Positions 1 to 6,168 of a stretch of DNA of 12,602 bases are shown here, one piece after another; positions within the stretch are counted from its first letter, which is position 1, and every line of letters starts with the position of its first letter. The stretch is from JABEVB01 sp049965775 (GTDB lineage: Bacteria > Planctomycetota > Phycisphaerae > WQYP01): assembly GCA_049965775.1 (NCBI GenBank), contig JBMFVX010000089.1, positions 1 to 12,602 of the forward strand, in the 5' to 3' direction. Below the pieces are notes generated by a model. It did not search any database. It worked only from the letters and a program-made list of their open reading frames with translations, and was not told the origin of the DNA. Made by a program: the position numbers and the translations under genes.

Positions 1-22
1 CTGTCGTAGGTGCAGAAAACCC

Positions 23-406
23 TTATTCTACAAGCTTAGAGTTGCTGTTGCCCATGTCGTTGACCGGACAGCAGTGATCCGGCATAACATCGCAAATCGC
101 CTGCAGGCCGATCATGGGCAGCAAAGCGCCCCAGCTATAATACGGATTGTGTGCGGCCTTACCGCTGGTCGCGAGGTAGTTTTCGCTCCAGACGCCGGTC
201 TTGTTCCAGTTGTTCATAAACAGCCGCACGCTTTTGCGGGCAAACGCATGAAGCACCGCCGGCGGCGCGTAGTTCAGCAACCCCTGAAACGCCAGATAAT
301 TGGTCGCCCCCCAAATGTCGCCCTGCCAATATTCCTTCGTGGTGTCAAAACACGCAACACCTTCTCGGCCTGCGCAACAAAACACGACGGAACCTAAACT
401 ATGCTA
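23..406 (-). pseudogene. GH63/trehalase-like glycosidase, C-terminal remnant
   Basis: The minus strand encodes about 120 residues that read as the extreme C-terminal part of an (alpha/alpha)6-barrel glycosidase of the GH63/trehalase type. It shows the block EYWQGDIWGATNYLAFQGL (residues 18-36 counted from a GTG at 383-385), then SENYLATSG and a late YYSWGALLPMIGL block. Such enzymes are usually several hundred residues long. Here the frame is closed upstream by a stop codon at 404-406, and the sequence to the right (407-607) shows no continuation in the other minus-strand frames I checked. No ribosome binding site precedes the GTG. I therefore read it as a decayed 5'-truncated gene rather than a small protein. 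The stop at 23-25 looks like a natural end. The family assignment rests on motif memory and is moderately sure; the substrate cannot be told. Confidence 0.6.
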
Positions 407-502
407 TTTTCAGGCCTATGTAAGAGCCACGGGCTTTCCGTGCAGGGCGAGGCTTGCGTCGGGAGACTCAACCGAACAGAATCGTTTTATATCGCAATTT
501 AA

Positions 503-530
503 TTTGCCTATAGCTAAGCAATCCTATACG
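503..530 (+). promoter_or_regulatory. Possible promoter of the first esterase gene
   Basis: The leader at 480-530 is AT-rich. TATACG at 525-530 could be a -10 box, with TTTGCC at 503-508 as a poor -35 (16-bp spacer). The octamer TATACGAT also occurs at the likely -10 of the second esterase gene on the opposite strand. Between the GH63 remnant and this site, 428-442 holds a small hairpin (CACGG/CCGTG, 5-base loop). I recognise no known riboswitch there. Confidence 0.3.
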
Positions 531-607
531 ATCCGTTGCGGTAGTTTAAGGTATGAAAAGCACGTTGCTATCACTTTAGCTTTGCTCTAACCTGAAGGAC
601 TCTGTAT

Positions 608-1753
608 ATGAACAGTTTGCGACAAATGGCCGCGGCCCTGCTGGCATTTGGCTCGCTGGTGATGGCATGTCACATCACCGCAGCCACCGATTCTCAATCG
701 AATACCAGCGCCGCGGCTATTAACAAACCCGTCAAGGTGTTTATCTTGCTTGGGCAGTCAAATATGTGGGGCGTAGGGCATGTTGGGCCGATGTCATTTA
801 AAGGCTCGCTGATGCGTGCAGTGCAAAAAGATCATCTCTATCCCTTTCTGGCAGACAAATCGGGCAATTGGTCTGTAAGTCACCGCATTCGTTATGTACA
901 TGTCATGCCGGGCAGATCCGACTATTCCAAAAAGCAATGGGACGCTTACTGGAACAGCCACTCTCTCACCGAAAAAATGCCCAACAACATGATGGATTTA
1001 TTGTATAACCAATGGATGAGCGTGACGGGACATCGGTTCATTGGACCGGAGTTTGGCATTGCTCACGAGGTTGGCAAAGATGTCCATGGGCCTCTTTTGA
1101 TTTTGAAGAGTTGTATAGGCAATCGCAGCATCGGTTGGGACCTGTTGCCGCCGGGAAGCAAGAGCGAGTTTTATACCGATAAACAAGGGCGTGTCTGGCA
1201 GTATGCCGCCTACGGTCAAACACCCAATAAATGGATTAAGGGCACCCCCAGAGACCAACGCCATCCGGTGAGGTGGTATGCGGGCAAGGAATACGACATG
1301 GACACCACTTTTGCCAGGTATGTTCTGGCCAACCTTCCCAATTTTTACCCGGGGGCCAAGCGTTATAAAGTGATGGGCTTTTTCTTCTGGCAGGGCGAAA
1401 AAGACCTCGGAGACATTGGATTGGCGACTCATTACGAAAAAAATCTTGCCGCCTTTATCCATGCGGTACGCAAGGCATTTAACGCCCCCAAAGCACCATT
1501 TGTTTTGGGCACTCTTGGCGAGGCGGTCAAGGGCCACGCCAAGGGTACCGAGGCACTGGTTCTGAAAGCTCAACTTGCGGTGGCCAACCCGGCGATTCAT
1601 CCGGAGTTTAAGGGTAATGTGGCTACCGTTTATACCCATCCTCTATCGCTGGGAGGTTCGGGCAACGGGCATTACAACGGCAACTGCCAGACCTATATGA
1701 ATGTCGGCCTGGCCATGGGCAAGGCCATGAACAAACTGCTGCAAAACCATTAA
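608..1753 (+). CDS. Secreted sialate O-acetylesterase-like SGNH hydrolase (SASA domain)
   Basis: A 381-residue exported protein. The start is supported by GAAGGA at 594-599, 8 bases upstream. Residues 1-26 form a signal peptide. VMAC at 18-21 could be a weak lipobox, so export as a lipoprotein is possible. The SASA/DUF303 carbohydrate-esterase fold is shown by LLGQSNM with nucleophile Ser51, the GPEFGIAHEV block near 146-155, GFFFWQGEKD near 257-266, and a C-terminal HYNGN block with the probable catalytic His355. The usual Asp two residues before that His is Asn353 here. I recall the HYNGN form as a normal variant of one branch of the family, so activity is not excluded. Family members remove O-acetyl groups from sialic acids or plant polysaccharides; the substrate is unknown here. 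The gene faces a second SASA gene (convergent) and is followed by a strong terminator. Confidence 0.9.
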   Translation: MNSLRQMAAALLAFGSLVMACHITAATDSQSNTSAAAINKPVKVFILLGQSNMWGVGHVGPMSFKGSLMRAVQKDHLYPFLADKSGNWSVSHRIRYVHVMPGRSDYSKKQWDAYWNSHSLTEKMPNNMMDLLYNQWMSVTGHRFIGPEFGIAHEVGKDVHGPLLILKSCIGNRSIGWDLLPPGSKSEFYTDKQGRVWQYAAYGQTPNKWIKGTPRDQRHPVRWYAGKEYDMDTTFARYVLANLPNFYPGAKRYKVMGFFFWQGEKDLGDIGLATHYEKNLAAFIHAVRKAFNAPKAPFVLGTLGEAVKGHAKGTEALVLKAQLAVANPAIHPEFKGNVATVYTHPLSLGGSGNGHYNGNCQTYMNVGLAMGKAMNKLLQNH

Positions 1754-1780
1754 ATCAGCGACTGGGCAATATCCTCTGAC

Positions 1781-1820
1781 ACGCTCCATTGGCCTTGCAT
1801 CGCCAATGGAGCGTCTTTTT
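1781..1820 (+). terminator. Rho-independent terminator after the first esterase gene
   Basis: A perfect 13-bp stem (1781-1793 with 1802-1814) with an 8-base loop is followed by C and five T (1816-1820). It lies 27 bases after the stop codon and is the clearest terminator in the window. Confidence 0.93.
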
Positions 1821-2187
1821 ATGTACGTTTTATGCGGTTGGACGCTGGCGTATTTCCCGCTACCCCTACAATCGTCCGGGGCGGCGCCGACCCGCCATGC
1901 GTTATCTTACATGAAATTTGAATGCGTGCCTTATGAAGAACCGCGGGCTTATCGCCTTTGGGTAGCAGCGACGATGGCAGCATAACCACATCATCCAGCG
2001 GCTCAGTTCCAATCCAGTGCTCTGTTCGAGCGTCTATGGGGCACCTTTTGATTTGAACTGCAGCGCTCCACTCCACGCAACAATACAAGCGATATCAAAG
2101 CACCGGCCCACACGCAAAGAACACGTCCTTGCGTTAACTTTTTTCAAGAGAGCGGCCTGCCAGCAAGCCTCAAAGCCTGCGACAGCC
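1821..2187. other. 367-base gap between convergent esterase genes, no confident gene
   Basis: No gene with a ribosome binding site or recognisable family is visible. Two weak frames exist. A plus-strand ORF runs from ATG 1821 to the stop at 1983-1985 (54 residues, no Shine-Dalgarno; it begins right after the terminator U-tract). A minus-strand ORF runs from TTG 2088 down to 1819 (89 residues, no Shine-Dalgarno) and includes the stretch TEPLDDVVMLPSSLLPKGD. The minus frame could be relic coding sequence, but I cannot assign it. The plus strand ends in a second terminator-like hairpin (2112-2144), which the annotated genes do not explain. No clear terminator for the minus-strand esterase is seen near 2187. 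Confidence 0.5.
2112..2144 (+). terminator. Orphan terminator-like hairpin, plus direction
   Basis: ACGCAAAG (2112-2119) pairs with CCTTGCGT (2127-2134), giving 7 of 8 paired positions with one A/C mismatch and a 7-base loop. Four bases later comes a run of six T (2139-2144). Read on the minus strand, the hairpin is not followed by T, so it is not a good terminator for the minus-strand esterase gene. On the plus strand the only gene upstream already has a stronger terminator. Confidence 0.5.
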
Positions 2188-3393
2188 TTACTGGCCGATT
2201 ACCACAGGCAATTGGGTTTTCTTATCGAGCTTCGCCGCCGCCTCAGCAAATGCTTTGCCGATTGGAGCCATAATCTTGGCGGCGCCGAGATAATGGAAGT
2301 CAAAAGCCGACATACCCTGCAGTTGCTTTAATTCTTTCGGCGTAAAATTCGCGTTCATAAGTCTTAGTTTGTTACTCCAAGATGTGTTCTTTTCCGCGGC
2401 CGCCTCTGCGTTTACCTTGGGCCAGTCTCCTTGATAACGTTTGAACAGGGCTTCTAACTTGTCGTCCCAATAGGGAGCGGTCTTCACAACTACCACGTTG
2501 CCCTTAAACTGTGGAAGCAAAGCAGTCGCCGCCTCGGCCTGACGGAAATAGATCATAGGCTTATTGGCATGGTGCACACCGTCAACTCCCAAAGCGCCAA
2601 TTACAAAAGGCATATGAGGCGCAGACAAGTCTTTGCGTACATCGTTGATAAACATGGCCATTAGCCGCGTATACAAATCGTACCCGCCGGGCTTATTATT
2701 ATTGGGATAGGTCCAGTTATCCACATAATCGTTCCACCCTTGGAACCAGACAAATCCGGCGAGTTCGTAACCCTGCTTTGGATTGTATTGCGGATCCACG
2801 CGTTTGATGTTGGCCAGCACCTTTCGCACATAATTGATCATCAGGCGGTAATAATGGCCCGTGGCTTTCTTTTGATTGGCCTTGGCCTGTGCTACGTTCT
2901 CATGCCGCAACTTGAACTGCTCCAATGCGTAGTGATTCCACACATACGGCCCGGCGCTGGGTGGGCGGAAATCGTTATTAAGAGTCTTGCCACCCCAAGA
3001 AGTCTTAATGAGAAGAACAGGTCCGCCCAGCAGTTTTTCAATGTAAATGCCAAAAGTGAATTCCGGGCCTATCTCGCCAGGCCCGGCGCCAAAGCCGGTC
3101 GTCAATTTGCCTTTTTGCTCAGTCGTATCATTGCCGGCACACCCGATAGACGCTATCCAGACATTCTGCAGTACTTTTGGTTTTCCCTGGGCATTGAGCA
3201 TCTCTTTGAGAATCGGCGCCGTCTTTGGATCAGTCGCCATATAGGGGAAGGTAGATACGTTTACATGGCCTTGCATATTTGACTGCCCGGCCATGATAAA
3301 CACTTTCAGCGGCTGCGCCTGCACGCTTCTTGCAGCCATTAACACCACGCCACCCACCATGGCTACCATCGTCCAGATTGCACTTTGCCGCAT
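2188..3393 (-). CDS. Secreted sialate O-acetylesterase-like SGNH hydrolase (SASA domain)
   Basis: A 401-residue exported protein. The start is supported by an AAAGGAA Shine-Dalgarno (3399-3405 on the plus strand). Residues 1-26 are a signal peptide with a likely cleavage after SVQA. SASA-domain landmarks are MAGQSNM (36-40 is GQSNM, nucleophile Ser38), GPEFTFG (109-115), LLIKTSWGGKTL (127-138), GFVWFQGWND (213-222), and a C-terminal DFHYLG with the Asp365/His367 pair completing the triad. It is a distant paralogue of the esterase at 608-1753 and belongs to the branch with the complete DxH motif. The two genes converge. With the nearby GH63 remnant they suggest a small glycan-degradation neighbourhood. 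The enzyme likely acts outside the cytoplasm on acetylated sugars; the substrate cannot be read from the sequence. Confidence 0.92.
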   Translation of the reverse strand: MRQSAIWTMVAMVGGVVLMAARSVQAQPLKVFIMAGQSNMQGHVNVSTFPYMATDPKTAPILKEMLNAQGKPKVLQNVWIASIGCAGNDTTEQKGKLTTGFGAGPGEIGPEFTFGIYIEKLLGGPVLLIKTSWGGKTLNNDFRPPSAGPYVWNHYALEQFKLRHENVAQAKANQKKATGHYYRLMINYVRKVLANIKRVDPQYNPKQGYELAGFVWFQGWNDYVDNWTYPNNNKPGGYDLYTRLMAMFINDVRKDLSAPHMPFVIGALGVDGVHHANKPMIYFRQAEAATALLPQFKGNVVVVKTAPYWDDKLEALFKRYQGDWPKVNAEAAAEKNTSWSNKLRLMNANFTPKELKQLQGMSAFDFHYLGAAKIMAPIGKAFAEAAAKLDKKTQLPVVIGQ

Positions 3394-3484
3394 GCTTTTT
3401 CCTTTGTATTAACCTGTTGCCGTTCACGGCCATTAGAGCCACCTCGCTCTTAATGTACCAGACAGCAACTATAAACCTGAATAT

Positions 3485-3513
3485 CGTATATTGGAACCCC
3501 ATCGAAAAGTCAA
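3485..3513 (-). promoter_or_regulatory. Sigma-70-like promoter of the second esterase gene
   Basis: On the minus strand TTGACT (3508-3513) and TATACG (3485-3490) are separated by exactly 17 bp. Transcription would begin near 3478, giving a leader of about 85 bases before the ATG at 3393. Confidence 0.6.
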
Positions 3514-3578
3514 GCTTTGCTCTATTGCAGAAGATACGCCCGCAACCAGACAAGACACCTTGCAGACGCCGCAGACGC

Positions 3579-3605
3579 TTGAGAACCCAACGCGCAAGGT
3601 ATAAA
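3579..3605 (+). promoter_or_regulatory. Possible promoter of the small membrane protein gene
   Basis: TTGAGA (3579-3584) and TATAAA (3600-3605) are near-consensus boxes, but the spacer is only 15 bp. A start near 3612 would leave a leader of over 100 bases. Confidence 0.3.
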
Positions 3606-3729
3606 CTAACCCTCTTGATGCAGCCCCGGCCGGACGCTTTTGTGTGTTGGCCAGCTCGCCCCAAACCGCTGGACGGTGTGGACCCGTCGCGGCGCTAAGG
3701 CCTGATAGTGATTGAATAGTGAGCTAGAA

Positions 3730-4107
3730 ATGTCAAATGCCCCCGCAGCGTATGTGTCACCCGATGAGTTGTACTCCGAGCTTGGCCTTACCGGCCCGCG
3801 GCCGTATTCGGCGATAAAGGGCATTTTGTGGTTTATTTTCTTTGCGGCGGGCGTTGCGGCACTGATCATAGACCTTCTGCTGCGGTTTAAGTATCTGCCG
3901 GTTGCAGAGCCACTGCATTTTAATAAGATCGGAATGATTAACGTTACGCTGCAACTGGTTTCGTGCTACATCAGCGGCGCAGCGATCGGTTTGTCGCCGC
4001 CGAATAAGCTTTTGCGAGGCATAAGCGTTGCAGTGCTTATTGCCAATGTCGCATTCATCATGCTTTTGATCGCCACCGGCCCCTTCGGCCTTAGCCATAC
4101 CCGATAA
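3730..4107 (+). CDS. Small three-helix membrane protein, unknown function
   Basis: I do not recognise this protein. From ATG 3730 it is 125 residues. An in-frame TTG at 3712 (six codons earlier) has TAAGG at 3696-3700 and is an alternative start; the ATG has only a weak GAG upstream. The N-terminal 35 residues are polar (AAYVSPDELYSELGL). Three hydrophobic segments follow: WFIFFAAGVAALIIDLLL, a middle one around INVTLQLVSCYISGAAIGL, and VAVLIANVAFIMLLIATG near the C-terminus. Only a short LSHTR tail remains after the last helix. It is likely an inner-membrane protein. No operon partner is evident, since the nitrite reductase gene downstream lies 251 bases away with its own promoter. The gene is probably real because it has a membrane profile and coding-like composition, but it could be lineage-specific. 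Confidence 0.65.
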   Translation: MSNAPAAYVSPDELYSELGLTGPRPYSAIKGILWFIFFAAGVAALIIDLLLRFKYLPVAEPLHFNKIGMINVTLQLVSCYISGAAIGLSPPNKLLRGISVAVLIANVAFIMLLIATGPFGLSHTR

Positions 4108-4243
4108 CACCGGTTGGTTGTTAAGCAGCCAGCTTGGCCGGGGCATTGCCTCCGTGGCGTCCCGCGCAGCCGCAGATACCGGGGGTTGCCCATAGCTTTT
4201 GAGCAGTTTAGTGAGTAAATCAGCCGCGAAATGCCGCCGAATA

Positions 4244-4321
4244 AAACTCCTACCAAGTTAATATGTATTATGGCTTGCAAATTAAAAATCATCAATTATA
4301 ATGGCAACAATTAAACTCCTA
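4244..4321 (+). repeat. Direct repeat AAACTCCTA flanking the nitrite reductase promoter
   Basis: The 9-mer AAACTCCTA occurs at 4244-4252 and again at 4313-4321, 69 bases apart. One copy lies upstream of the -35 box and the other just after the predicted transcription start. This could be a pair of operator half-sites or chance in AT-rich DNA. Confidence 0.35.
4275..4302 (+). promoter_or_regulatory. Promoter of the nitrite reductase gene
   Basis: TTGCAA (4275-4280) and a perfect TATAAT (4297-4302) are separated by 16 bp. Transcription would start near 4309, giving a leader of about 50 bases. Confidence 0.65.
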
Positions 4322-4334
4322 TTATATTGATAGG
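4318..4334 (+). promoter_or_regulatory. Dyad in the nitrite reductase leader
   Basis: CCTAT (4318-4322) and ATAGG (4330-4334) form an inverted repeat with a 7-base spacer, in the first 25 bases of the predicted transcript. In addition, CTCC at 4316-4319 is complementary to the GGAG Shine-Dalgarno at 4347-4350. It may be an operator or a weak RNA structure affecting initiation. Confidence 0.35.
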
Positions 4335-4358
4335 ATTTTAGTTATTGGAGTCAATAAG

Positions 4359-6116
4359 ATGAGCACTGAAACAGGTACAGTCGTCGCTGCCGATGGCCGA
4401 AAGCTCAACAAGGTTGAGGCGATCAAGCTGGCCAAAGACGGCCTGGAAGTATGGAACGACATATTTGAATGGGCCGCCATGGATGTGACCGAGCCGCTGG
4501 AGTCGCTGCTTAGCCCGGCGCAGCTCGAAACATTTCATCGCACGGTGCCCGATTCCACTGCGGCCGATGTAGTCAAAAGCGCGGCTCGGCGCGCAAAGAT
4601 ATCGGAAGAAGATTTTGTGCGGCTGCGCTGGTTTGGCATCTATCAGCAGTTGCCCAACCTGTGCCACTTTATGTTACGCATCCGTATTCCCAATGGATTT
4701 GTAACAGCCCCACAAGCTGCAGAGGTGGCGAATATCGCCGAGAAATATGGCCGCGGCTTTGCCGACATCACAACCCGCCAGTGCTTTCAACTGCACAACC
4801 TCACCATTGAGGCACTGGCCGAAATATTGCCGCAGCTTGAGCGGGTAGGTCTGGTAAGCAAATTTGCCTGCGGCGATACCCCGCGCAATGTGGTCGGATG
4901 CCCTTTGGCCGGCTACCTTGAAGCCGAGACCATTGACGCATCTCAAGTGGTGCGCAGCGTCAACCAGATGTTTTTGGATGGCAATCGCGAGTTCAGCAAT
5001 TTTCCGCGAAAATTCAAAAGCGCCATCGCCGGCTGCCATTTGCATTGTCATCAGCCGCAAATAAACGACATCGGCGCCTTTGGCGTGGTTCGCAAAAATC
5101 CGGTGACCGGGGCCGAACAGCGCGGCTATGGCATTACGGTGGGCGGCGGGCTTTCGAGCCAGCCTTACATCGGTCAGGGGCTGCGGGTTTTTGTTCATGA
5201 AGAACAATTACCGGCGGTAGCGCGGGGCATTGCGCACATATTCCGCGATTACGGCTACCGCGAAAAACGCACGCGGGCGAGGCTTAAGTATCTTGTCGCC
5301 GACTGGGGTTGGCAGAAGTTTCGCGATTATCTTGAAGCCGCCATCGGCTTTAAGCTTGAGCACGACGAAAACATCGCCTGCCCGGAATATGCCCCGCATA
5401 CCGATCACCTTGGCATAGGCCCGCAGAAACAGCCCGGCCTTTCGTATGTTGGCGTGCCTGTGGAGCGCGGCCGCATTACAGCGGAGCAACTCCGCCATGC
5501 CACTGCAATCGCCGAGCGTTACGCGGCACCCGGCGAGGCCCGTCTGGCGCTATCCAACAAGCAGAATCTGCTTTTTATCAACATACCGAGCGACAAAACA
5601 GCGCTCATGGCGCGTGATCTGGAAAAAGCAGGGTTGCCTCCGCATGCACCGTTGTGGCGCACGAGTCTGCTGTCGTGCACCGGCACCCAATATTGCAACC
5701 TTGCCATTGTTGAAACCAAGCAGCGAGCCGGCAAGATTCTCAAATATCTTGAAGAAAATATTGAGATAGACACCCCCATCATGGTAAGCGTGACGGGATG
5801 CCCCAACAGTTGTTCGCAGTATCAGATTGCCGACATCGGTTTGATGGGCGTTGTCTGCAACTTTCGTGGACAGCGCGGCACCGAAGCTTTTCAGATATTG
5901 CTTGGCGGCGGCCTGGGGGCCGATGCGGCCTTTGGCAAAATCGCCATGAAAAAAGTGCCCGCGGAGCATGTGCATAAGTCCATCGGACAGATTGTCGAGG
6001 CATACAAAGCAAACCGCGCCGACGAAGATGAGACGTTCCGGCAGTTTGTGCAGCGCAATACGCCCGAGCAACTCGCGCAATGGCTGCATATACCCGAAAT
6101 GGCGGAGGTGGCTTAA
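4359..6116 (+). CDS. nirA: Ferredoxin-type nitrite reductase (siroheme, 4Fe-4S)
   Basis: A 585-residue cytoplasmic enzyme reducing nitrite to ammonia with six electrons from ferredoxin. The start is supported by GGAG at 4347-4350. The family order is visible: a first ferredoxin-like half-domain (about 95-155, containing DITTRQ), a first siroheme-binding half (about 165-330, with CGDTPRNVVGCPLAG and GCHLHCHQPQINDIGAFG), a second half-domain (about 355-425), then the cluster-binding half. The four cluster cysteines are Cys440 and Cys446 (SCTGTQYC) and Cys481 and Cys485 (GCPNSC); the last also bridges to siroheme in this family. SCTGTQYC resembles nitrite reductases rather than typical sulfite reductases, but some related enzymes reduce sulfite, so this remains the main alternative. 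No nitrate transporter or nitrate reductase is adjacent, so it stands alone. The C-terminal 100 residues are normal for the family. Confidence 0.92.
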   Translation: MSTETGTVVAADGRKLNKVEAIKLAKDGLEVWNDIFEWAAMDVTEPLESLLSPAQLETFHRTVPDSTAADVVKSAARRAKISEEDFVRLRWFGIYQQLPNLCHFMLRIRIPNGFVTAPQAAEVANIAEKYGRGFADITTRQCFQLHNLTIEALAEILPQLERVGLVSKFACGDTPRNVVGCPLAGYLEAETIDASQVVRSVNQMFLDGNREFSNFPRKFKSAIAGCHLHCHQPQINDIGAFGVVRKNPVTGAEQRGYGITVGGGLSSQPYIGQGLRVFVHEEQLPAVARGIAHIFRDYGYREKRTRARLKYLVADWGWQKFRDYLEAAIGFKLEHDENIACPEYAPHTDHLGIGPQKQPGLSYVGVPVERGRITAEQLRHATAIAERYAAPGEARLALSNKQNLLFINIPSDKTALMARDLEKAGLPPHAPLWRTSLLSCTGTQYCNLAIVETKQRAGKILKYLEENIEIDTPIMVSVTGCPNSCSQYQIADIGLMGVVCNFRGQRGTEAFQILLGGGLGADAAFGKIAMKKVPAEHVHKSIGQIVEAYKANRADEDETFRQFVQRNTPEQLAQWLHIPEMAEVA

Positions 6117-6168
6117 ACGGGGCATGCCATGTGCGATGCCGACGCAGTGCATAGCCCGCGATGCCACC

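Larger units (their letters stand above)
3394..3729. other. Divergent regulatory region, 336 bases, no gene
   Basis: This region separates the second esterase gene from the small membrane protein gene. It holds a good minus-strand promoter (3485-3513) and a weaker plus-strand one (3579-3605). The esterase leader contains two small hairpins: AGAGC/GCTCT (3435-3439 with 3446-3450) and GCCG/CGGC (3419-3422 with 3427-3430). The membrane protein leader contains GACGG/CCGTC (3672-3676 with 3684-3688). I see no coding frame with a start signal here. Confidence 0.6.

Noticed and set aside
421..467. Possible riboswitch in the leader of the first esterase gene
   Set aside because: Small hairpins are present (CACGG/CCGTG and GTC-GGGA-GAC), but I could not match the sequence to the cores of the c-di-GMP, cobalamin, TPP or fluoride classes.
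998..1639. A 213-residue minus-strand frame inside the first esterase gene
   Set aside because: It is fully antisense to a well supported SASA protein and has no start signal; it is a composition shadow.
4359..6116. Sulfite reductase instead of nitrite reductase
   Set aside because: The cluster motif SCTGTQYC with GCPNSC fits the nitrite-reducing branch better. I keep sulfite as a minor alternative because related enzymes overlap.
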